This document shows, in pieces, positions 46,592-52,705 of a stretch of 64,000 nt of DNA; position 1 is the stretch's first letter; each line of letters begins with the position of its first letter. Origin of the DNA: Burkholderia sp. BCC1644 (GTDB lineage: Bacteria > Pseudomonadota > Gammaproteobacteria > Burkholderiales > Burkholderiaceae). Location: NCBI RefSeq assembly GCF_902833225.1, contig NZ_CADFEI010000006.1:186001-250000 (forward strand), written 5' to 3'. The position numbers were made by a program, and so were the translations under genes. Below the pieces are notes generated by a model. The model did not search any database. It was not told the origin of the DNA and was given only the letters and a program-made list of their open reading frames with translations.

Positions 46592-47200
46592 TCAGACGTC
46601 GCCCTGCATCGCGGGGCGGCTCTTGACCTTGCCCAGCCAGGCCTGCACCTTCGGGTGCGCGGCCACCGGCGCGCCCACCATGGCGGAATATCCGACCACC
46701 GACCCGACCACCAGGTCCGCCAGCGAGTATTCGCCGCCCAGCATCCAGGGCTGGCGCGCCAGGTGCGCGTCCAGCAGCCCCAGCAGGGAATCCAGTTCGG
46801 CGGTGGCGCGCGCGGCCTGGCCGGCATCGCGAATCTGTTCATCGCCGTGGGTCGTGAGGAACAGGCGCGACAGCACCGCGCCATACGTCACGTAGGCCCA
46901 TGCGCACCACGACAGGGCGGCCAGCCGCTCGGGGGTACCGGCGACGGGCCACAGGCCTTGCTTGACGCCCCAGTTCTCGCCCAGCCACAGATGGATCGCC
47001 AGGGCCTCGAACATCGGTGCGCCGTCCACCGTCAGCGTGGGCACCTTACCATTGGGATTGAGGGCCAGGAATTCGGGGCGGCGCTGTTCGCCCGCGCGGA
47101 TATCCACCTTGACGCGTTCGTGCGGGACCTGCAATTCGGCCAGCGCGCAGGCGATGGGGGAGGCGCTGGACTGGGGGTGCCAATAGAAAACGATAGACAT
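46592..47200 (-). CDS. Glutathione S-transferase family protein (imported cassette)
   Basis: 202 residues starting MSIVFYWHPQSSASPIACAL, the thioredoxin-fold N-terminal domain with the SSAS glutathione-site Ser, NPNGKVPTLTVDGAPMFEALAIHLWL as the cis-Pro and glutathione-binding loop, then an all-helical C-terminal domain (DAHLARQPWMLGGEYSLADLVV). Leu codons are almost all CTG, unlike the CTC/CTG mix of flanking Burkholderia genes. It is divergent from the WYL regulator, its likely controller. Confidence 0.9.
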   Translation of the reverse strand: MSIVFYWHPQSSASPIACALAELQVPHERVKVDIRAGEQRRPEFLALNPNGKVPTLTVDGAPMFEALAIHLWLGENWGVKQGLWPVAGTPERLAALSWCAWAYVTYGAVLSRLFLTTHGDEQIRDAGQAARATAELDSLLGLLDAHLARQPWMLGGEYSLADLVVGSVVGYSAMVGAPVAAHPKVQAWLGKVKSRPAMQGDV

Positions 47201-47320
47201 GGAAAAGGCTCCGGATTTCGGGGGGTGAGTGCCGCGGCCCCGTGGCCGCTGACGACGGACGAACTGTAGAATCCATTGCGGACAGTTTCCGCCCTCGATA
47301 CGAGGTATCGTCGCCCCATC

Positions 47321-48304
47321 ATGCTCACTTCCAGCAACCGCCTGCTCCGCCTGCTTTCCCTGCTGCAGACCCGCCGCCATTGGGCCGGCGCCGAGCTGGC
47401 GCAAGCCTTGGCGGTGCACCCGCGCACGCTGCGGCGCGACATCGACCGGCTGCGCGAACTGGGCTACCCGATCCAGGCCAGCAGCGGCGTGGCGGGCGGC
47501 TACGCGTTTCGCGCGGGCAACACGCTGCCGCCCCTGCTGCTGGACGACGACGAGGCCATGACGGTGGCCATCACGCTGCGCACGGCGGCCACCGGGTCGA
47601 TCGACGGGGTGGAAGAGGCCGCGCTGCGCGCCCTGGTCAAGCTGGAACAGGTCATGCCCACGCGGCTGCGCCACAAACTGGATGCGCTGCGCTCGGCCAT
47701 CGTGCCGCTGCCGCGCGCCGGCCCATTGGTGGACGCCGGCCAGCTGGCCACGCTGGCGGCCGCCTGCCGCGATCAACTGCGCGTGAATTTCGACTACGCC
47801 GACAGCCGCGGCCAGGCCAGCACGCGCCAGGTCGAGCCGCAAGGGCTGGCGCACACGGGATGGCGTTGGTATCTGGTGGCGTGGGACCCGGCGCGCGACG
47901 ACTGGCGCACCTTCCGGCTGGACCGTATTGCCGGCCCCGTGGCGCTGGGCGCGCACTTCGCGCCGCGGCCGCCCCCGGAAGGCGGCGACCTGCGCGCGTA
48001 TGTGGCGCGTTCCGTGGGCCAGGCGCCCAATGCCGAAGAAGCCCGCATCGTGCTGCATGCGCCCCGTGCGGTGATGGCGGCGCGCATTCCCGCATCGGCC
48101 GGCCAGGTCGAGGCGCTGGACGACGACAGCCGCTGCCTGCTGCGCTGCACAGGGCAATCGCTGGAATCGCTGACGTACTGGCTGATGGCGCTGGAAGTGG
48201 AATTCGAGGTGCTGGCGCCCGACTCGCTGGCGCTGCGCTTTCAGGCGGCGGGCGAACGTGTCGCCCGCATGCTGCAACGGCGCGAGACGGGCGGCCAGAC
48301 TTGA
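47321..48304 (+). CDS. WYL-domain transcriptional regulator (YafY type, imported cassette)
   Basis: 327 residues. The N-terminal helix-turn-helix (NRLLRLLSLLQTRRHWAGAELAQALAVHPRTLRRDIDRL) and central WYL domain (VNFDYADSRGQASTRQVEPQG, then WRWYLVAWDPARDDWRTFRLDRI) fit the YafY/DeoR-like group. The effector is unknown. The 120-base gap to the GST start carries the GGACAG-type half-site common before such regulators (GCGGACAGTTTCCGC). Codon use matches the GST, not the host genes. Confidence 0.92.
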   Translation: MLTSSNRLLRLLSLLQTRRHWAGAELAQALAVHPRTLRRDIDRLRELGYPIQASSGVAGGYAFRAGNTLPPLLLDDDEAMTVAITLRTAATGSIDGVEEAALRALVKLEQVMPTRLRHKLDALRSAIVPLPRAGPLVDAGQLATLAAACRDQLRVNFDYADSRGQASTRQVEPQGLAHTGWRWYLVAWDPARDDWRTFRLDRIAGPVALGAHFAPRPPPEGGDLRAYVARSVGQAPNAEEARIVLHAPRAVMAARIPASAGQVEALDDDSRCLLRCTGQSLESLTYWLMALEVEFEVLAPDSLALRFQAAGERVARMLQRRETGGQT

Positions 48305-48384
48305 GCGCGCAGCCGGCTCGCCGAAATGGAGGCTGACGTCGTGCCGAAAGGCGGAACTGACGTGGCGTCACCCCCGTAAGGAGG

Positions 48385-48513
48385 TCAGCTGGCCAGCTTG
48401 GCCTGGTCGGCCTTGGACAGCTGCAGCATCATCAATGACACTTTCTCGGCGACCTTCAGCTTGTCGGCGGCCGACATGGCGTCGTAGTCTTTCCTGGAAA
48501 TACCCGGCGACTA
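48385..48513 (-). pseudogene. 3' remnant of an unidentified gene
   Basis: The minus strand reads ISRKDYDAMSAADKLKVAEK, then VSLMMLQLSKADQAKLAS and a stop. Composition and codon bias are those of a genuine helical protein end, and the reading frame is cut at the junction with the VOC copy (CTAG at about 48512). Only about 40 residues remain; the gene cannot be identified. It probably came in with the GST/WYL cassette. Confidence 0.6.
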
Positions 48514-48800
48514 GTGACGACGGCGCCATCGGGTACGGCACGACCGAACCAGAGCTGCGGTTGCAGCACGCTGCCCGCCCCATCGCCGCCGATCCCGAGT
48601 CCGGGTTGCACCTGTCGTTCAAGGCCGCTTCGCCCGTCGAGGTCGACGCGTTCTACCGCGCCGCGCTCGAGCACGGCGGCCAGGACAACGGCGGGCGCGG
48701 CAAGCGCGAGCACTACGGCCCCGGCTACCACGCCGCGTTCGTCGTCGATCCCGACGGATACCGGCTGGAAGCGCATTGCGAACTGGACAACATCGTCTGA
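48514..48800 (+). pseudogene. 5'-truncated VOC gene (duplicate)
   Basis: The frame resumes the VOC sequence at DDGAIGYGTTEPELRLQHAARP and runs to the normal end CELDNIV. About 34 N-terminal residues and the start are lost, replaced by the foreign remnant. The rest is almost identical to the intact copy at 45912, with a few substitutions (EPELRL for EPVLWL; GRGKRE for GPGKRE). Confidence 0.88.
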
Positions 48801-48827
48801 TCCGGTTCGAAAGCACGCGGGTGAATG

Positions 48828-48868
48828 ACAAGGGCCCGATTCCGCATCCCGCGGAATCGGGCCCTTGT
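48828..48868 (+). terminator. Terminator hairpin of the truncated VOC copy
   Basis: ACAAGGGCCCGATTCCGC pairs perfectly (18 bp) with GCGGAATCGGGCCCTTGT around ATCCC, followed by GTTTGC. The stem core equals that of the hairpin at 46317. Confidence 0.85.
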
Positions 48869-48987
48869 GTTTGCTGCATCGAGGTTCGGTTCGCGACGCT
48901 CGCCGCAGACAGGCACGCCAATGACCGGGCGGCCCGGCCGGGTTGCGACTGATTGCACCCGCGAGCCAGCCCGCGCCGGGCACATGC

Positions 48988-49836
48988 TTACTGCGCGTTG
49001 CGCGTGCTCTGCAACTGCTCGCCGAGCCCTTCGACCCCGAGGCGCACCGTCTGGCCGGCCTTCAGGAACACCGGCGACGGCTTGATGCCCATCCCGACGC
49101 CCGGCGGCGTGCCGGTCGTGATGACGTCGCCCGGCTGCAGGGTCATGCAGCTCGACAGATAGGCAATCAGCTGCGCGACGGTGAACACCATCGTGCGCGT
49201 GTTGCCGTTCTGATAGCGATGGCCGTCGATCTCCAGCCACAGGTCGAGACGCTGCGGATCGGGCACCTCGTCACGCGTGACGAGCCACGGGCCGATCGGG
49301 CCGAACGTGTCGAAACCCTTGCCCTTGTCCCACTGGCCGCCGCGCTCGATCTGCCATTCGCGCTCGGACACGTCGTTGACGACGCAATAGCCCGCGACGT
49401 AATCGAGCGCGTTCGCTTCGGCGACGTCCTTGCACTTGGCGCCGATCACGACGCCCAGCTCGACTTCCCAGTCGGTCTTGACCGAACCCTTCGGGATATC
49501 GATGCCGTCGTTCGGGCCGCAGATCGAACTCGTCCACTTGCCGAACACGACCGGCTCCTTCGGCACCGGCATGCCGGCTTCGGCCGCGTGATCGGCATAG
49601 TTCAGGCCGATGCCGATGAACTTGCCGACGTGCCCGACGCACGCGCCGATGCGCGGCTCGCCCGACACGAGCGGCAGCGTGGCCGGATCGATTGCGCGCA
49701 GCCGCGCGAGACCCGCGTCGGACAGCACATCGCCGGCAAGATCCGGCACATGCGCGGACAGGTCGCGAATCCGGCCGTCCGCGTCGAGAATCCCGGGCTT
49801 TTCCTGGCCGGACGGGCCATAGCGAAGCAGTTTCAT
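48988..49836 (-). CDS. Fumarylacetoacetate-hydrolase-family protein (intact copy)
   Basis: 282 residues starting MKLLRYGPSGQEKPGILDAD. FAH-fold signatures FIGIGLNYADHAAEAGMPVP, KTDWEVELGVVIGAKCKDV (metal-binding Glu residues) and MTLQPGDVITTGTPPGVG are complete. The family includes 2-hydroxyhepta-2,4-diene-1,7-dioate isomerases, ureidoglycolate-lyase-like and oxaloacetate-decarboxylase-like enzymes; the substrate is not clear. A second copy survives only as a 3' fragment at 46427. Convergent with the truncated VOC copy. Confidence 0.92.
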   Translation of the reverse strand: MKLLRYGPSGQEKPGILDADGRIRDLSAHVPDLAGDVLSDAGLARLRAIDPATLPLVSGEPRIGACVGHVGKFIGIGLNYADHAAEAGMPVPKEPVVFGKWTSSICGPNDGIDIPKGSVKTDWEVELGVVIGAKCKDVAEANALDYVAGYCVVNDVSEREWQIERGGQWDKGKGFDTFGPIGPWLVTRDEVPDPQRLDLWLEIDGHRYQNGNTRTMVFTVAQLIAYLSSCMTLQPGDVITTGTPPGVGMGIKPSPVFLKAGQTVRLGVEGLGEQLQSTRNAQ

Positions 49837-50501
49837 CGTGCTCAACCTCTGTTGTCGAATGGGACAGGATACCGGCCGACGCGGCCTTTCGCGGCCGCGC
49901 GCCGGACTGATTGTCGATCGTCGAATGCGCGCGTCGACACCGCATCCGGCGGGCGATTCGACGCGCGAGGGTCGCGCGGGCGCAGCGATCGCGGCGCCGC
50001 ACGAACAGTACGGCGCGCATCGAACGGGCGGCCGCCGGTCTGCGCATCGGCGACGACGGCCCGGCACCCGCGACGCGTGCCGGCCCATGCCGGCCGGCTC
50101 CACGCGCGGCCGTGCCGTCGTTGGCCCGCCAGCCTTTGTACCATCGGCCGCGCGCCTTGAAATGACACGCGACGGATACCGACTATTGGTGCGCCTGCAG
50201 ACGCTGCGGCGCAGCATTGGATGCGCATGCACTGACCGACCGGCCGGGATTACCGGCATCGCCTGCCATCAGACCATGGATACTGGGTATTCGGGGTGCC
50301 CCTGTCATCGAGAACGTTTGCCAATCCGTTCTTATCCGGTAACGATCGGTAAAAAGACGCTGCATTGCACACTGTATGTTTATTGCTAAGCTCGCACGAA
50401 TGGCTTTCATCGCCATACGCGGGCCCGCCTTATGCGCGTGCAGAACCGGCCAGCGTGCGTCGCCAGCCGATCGACGGTAATCCCCCAACCTCACACCGAC
50501 A
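49837..50501. other. 665-bp intergenic region, no gene recognised
   Basis: This region lies between the FAH gene and the IclR gene (divergent) and should hold both promoters. Its first 350 bases are GC-rich with open frames lacking protein-like composition. The last 200 bases are A/T-richer (AACGATCGGTAAAAAGACG; TGTATGTTTATTGC) and look like a promoter zone for the IclR gene. No RNA gene or known motif was found. Confidence 0.55.
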
Positions 50502-51323
50502 ATGCAGACAACCAACGACCCGCTTCCCGGCTGCGACGCTCGGGAATCGATGGCCGCTATCGACCGGTATCGCGCCCCCGCGCTCGACAAGGGACTCGAC
50601 ATTCTCGAACTCCTGTCCGAGCAGAAAGAAGGACTCACCCGCACGGAAATCACGAAGGAACTCGGCCGCAACGCGAGCGAGATCTACCGGATGCTCGAAC
50701 GCCTCGTCGCACGCCGCTACGTGATGCGCTCGACCGGCGGCGATCGCTACATGCTCAGCCTCAAGCTGTTCGCGCTCGCGCACCGGCATCCGCCGATGAA
50801 CCGGCTGATTGCCGAAGCGCTGCCGCCGATGCAGCGCTTCGCCGATGCGGCCGAACAATCGTGCCACCTGTCCGTCTACGATCGCGGCAACCTGCTCGTG
50901 ATCGCCCAGGTCGACGGCCCCGGCTCGTGGGGCGTGTCGGTCCGGCTCGGCTCGCGCGTCGGGCTCGCCGATACGGCGTCGGGACGCGTGATGCTGTCGT
51001 TCCAGGGCCCAGAGCAGCGCGCGCACATGCTGACCGAGCATCGCAAGGTCAAGGGCGAGGCGCCGCTGAACGAGCAGGAACTCGCGTATGCGTGCCAGTC
51101 CATCCGGCAGGATGGCTACCTGCGCCAGGACAGCCGCCAGGCCTATGGCGTGACCGACCTGACCGCGCCGATCCTCGGGCCGTCCGGCCATGCAATTGCG
51201 GTGCTGACCTGCCCGTTCATGCGCCGGATCGATGCGCACATGGCCCCGTCCGTCGACCTCGTCGTCGAAGGGCTGCGTGACACGGCCGCCGACCTGTCGA
51301 TGGGCCGCACCGAGATCTGCTGA
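50502..51323 (+). CDS. IclR-type transcriptional regulator
   Basis: 273 residues. Winged helix-turn-helix at about residues 27-60 (LDKGLDILELLSEQKEGLTRTEITKELG and RNASEIYRMLERLVARRYVM) and the effector domain with GVSVRLGSRVGLADTASGRVML and the CPFMRRIDA end. It diverges from the FAH gene, so a role in FAH control is reasonable but unproven. A start at MAAIDRYRAPALDKGL (residue 17) is an alternative. Confidence 0.9.
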   Translation: MQTTNDPLPGCDARESMAAIDRYRAPALDKGLDILELLSEQKEGLTRTEITKELGRNASEIYRMLERLVARRYVMRSTGGDRYMLSLKLFALAHRHPPMNRLIAEALPPMQRFADAAEQSCHLSVYDRGNLLVIAQVDGPGSWGVSVRLGSRVGLADTASGRVMLSFQGPEQRAHMLTEHRKVKGEAPLNEQELAYACQSIRQDGYLRQDSRQAYGVTDLTAPILGPSGHAIAVLTCPFMRRIDAHMAPSVDLVVEGLRDTAADLSMGRTEIC

Positions 51324-51519
51324 CCCGCTGACTCCTCCACGAAGCGCACCGGGCGCGGCGCAGCGACGCCGCCCCCGGTTGCATGCGATGCTCGTGCGAT
51401 GCATCGTGCGAGGCGCATATGCGGTGCCATATCGTGCGCCGGCGGCGCTACGCTAAAATAGCGGCCCTCTCAAAAACTACGATGGCCGGTTGTCGCGGCC
51501 GTCGTGTCCGATGGATGTC

Positions 51520-52062
51520 ATGGCCAAACTTCTGAACGATCAAGAATTCCAGCGTTTCTCCGAACTTCAGCAGAAGCAGGCAAGCTTCACGATCACGCCC
51601 GACGAAGCGGACGAGCTGCGCGATATCGTCGCGCGCGCACAGCAGAAGCGCGACGATCGTGCCGCCGCAATGCAGGCGATCGAAAACTACATCGAGCAGT
51701 TCGACATCACGCCCGACGAACTCTTCTCGCCCGAACAGATCGGCGACGCGGCCCGCACCTACGGGCTCATCACGGCGACCAAGAAGGAACGCACGTTGCC
51801 GCCGTCGATCACGTTCAACGGCAAGCCGTACCAATGGACCAAGACGCTTCCGGACGACGTGCGCGGCGCACTGTTCGACGCATTCACGTCCGGCGAGTCG
51901 GTCAAGCGCTTCATCGCGATGCCGAAAGACACCGCACGCTGTGCGCTGACGATCGCCCGCCTCGAGCGTGAAACCGGCGCCGTTTATGCCGATCCGCACC
52001 TCGAGGAACTCGCGATTTCGCGCGATCAGGTGAACGACGCGGCGTCGAAACTCGCCGCATAA
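51520..52062 (+). CDS. Divergent H-NS-like protein
   Basis: 180 residues starting MAKLLNDQEFQRFSELQQKQ. The stretch MQAIENYIEQFDITPDELF aligns with the H-NS protein encoded at 55636 (IRAKIEEYDITPEELGF), and TLPPSITFNGKPYQWT aligns with its RSLPPKYLNPKTGETWSGRG DNA-binding loop. The Gly-Arg-Gly minor-groove hook is replaced, and about 75 extra C-terminal residues (FIAMPKDTARCALTIARLER and on) have no H-NS counterpart. DNA-binding mode is therefore uncertain. No strong ribosome-binding site is seen; a start three codons upstream is possible. The 23-bp array lies just downstream. Confidence 0.7.
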   Translation: MAKLLNDQEFQRFSELQQKQASFTITPDEADELRDIVARAQQKRDDRAAAMQAIENYIEQFDITPDELFSPEQIGDAARTYGLITATKKERTLPPSITFNGKPYQWTKTLPDDVRGALFDAFTSGESVKRFIAMPKDTARCALTIARLERETGAVYADPHLEELAISRDQVNDAASKLAA

Positions 52063-52071
52063 ATGCGGCCT

Positions 52072-52094
52072 CGGGCACGGTTCATGCGTGCCCG
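52072..52094 (+). terminator. Hairpin after the H-NS-like gene
   Basis: CGGGCACG and CGTGCCCG form a perfect 8-bp stem with loop GTTCATG, 10 bases after the stop. No T run follows, so termination may be weak, and transcription could read on into the 23-bp array. Confidence 0.5.
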
Positions 52095-52144
52095 AACCCC
52101 GGCGCGACGCCCGCATTGGCTGGTGCCGCGCTCCCGGGAGCAGT

Positions 52145-52426
52145 GCCTCCAGCTGCTCCCGAAAAGTCTCACCTCAGCCTCCCGCAAGCGCTCACCGACA
52201 CCTCCCGAACAAGCTCACCGAAGGCTCCCGAAGACGCTCACCAACGTCTCCCGAATGTGCTCACCGGATGCTCCCGCAAGCGCTCACCAATGTGTCCTGG
52301 AAAGGCTCACCAGCGGCTCCCGCAGGGGCTCACCGACTGCTCCCGGGAAGGCTCACCGCATGCTCCCGTATCGGCTCACCACACGTTCCCGGAAACGCTC
52401 ACTTGCAGCTCCCGAAAAATCTCACC
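52145..52426. repeat. Phased 23-bp array of alternating CTCACC and CTCCCG hexamers
   Basis: Eleven full units from 52168 to 52420 plus flanking partial units follow the pattern CTCACC-N5-CTCCCG-N6. Spacing is exactly 23 bases with no insertion or deletion throughout. The hexamers are conserved (isolated changes such as TTCCCG and CTCACT), while the N5 parts are variable and the N6 parts tend to be A-rich at positions 2-3. All three forward frames stay open across the array. Because 23 is not a multiple of three, each frame encodes the same rotating peptide pattern (LT..SR..SP.AP..AH..LP). An ATG directly abuts the stop of the H-NS-like gene and opens one of these frames (138 codons). Whether it is protein-binding DNA, RNA or coding is not known. 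Confidence 0.9.
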
Positions 52427-52705
52427 TTTACGGTCGATCCGAATTGGCGAGGCCGGAATGCGGTACGCAAAACGCTTGAAGACATCGCATAAAACGGCCA
52501 CGCGGGAAGGCAACGCGGCGCTCCGCAAGCCCCTTCGGACGCCACCTGGATCGGCGTGACAAGCCAGTTCGATACGCTCAGATGCCTTATTCAGAAGCCC
52601 GCTCAAAAGATTTGCATTCCTTATCGAATACGTTCGAAACACGGTGAATGACCGGAGACATCCATCTGCATACGATGCCTCCTGGCTTCACGCAGCCGAC
52701 AACCG
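52427..52705. other. Intergenic stretch after the 23-bp array
   Basis: About 280 bases between the array and the end of the leftward acetyltransferase gene. It has a less GC-rich middle (ACAAGCCAGTTCGATACGCT; TTGCATTCCTTATCGAATACG) with the small dyad TTCGAATACGTTCGAA-like repeats near 52625. No gene, RNA or terminator is convincing. Confidence 0.5.

Noticed and set aside
46487..48512. Insertion sequence or transposon at the split VOC-FAH block
   Set aside because: No transposase, terminal inverted repeats or target duplication could be found at the junctions.
51504..51971. Alternative-frame protein over the H-NS-like gene
   Set aside because: Low-complexity Arg-rich translation; the other frame matches the H-NS pattern.
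52145..52426. CRISPR array
   Set aside because: The conserved parts are only 6 bases each and spacers 5-6 bases; no cas genes lie nearby, and CRISPR repeats and spacers are each over 20 bases.
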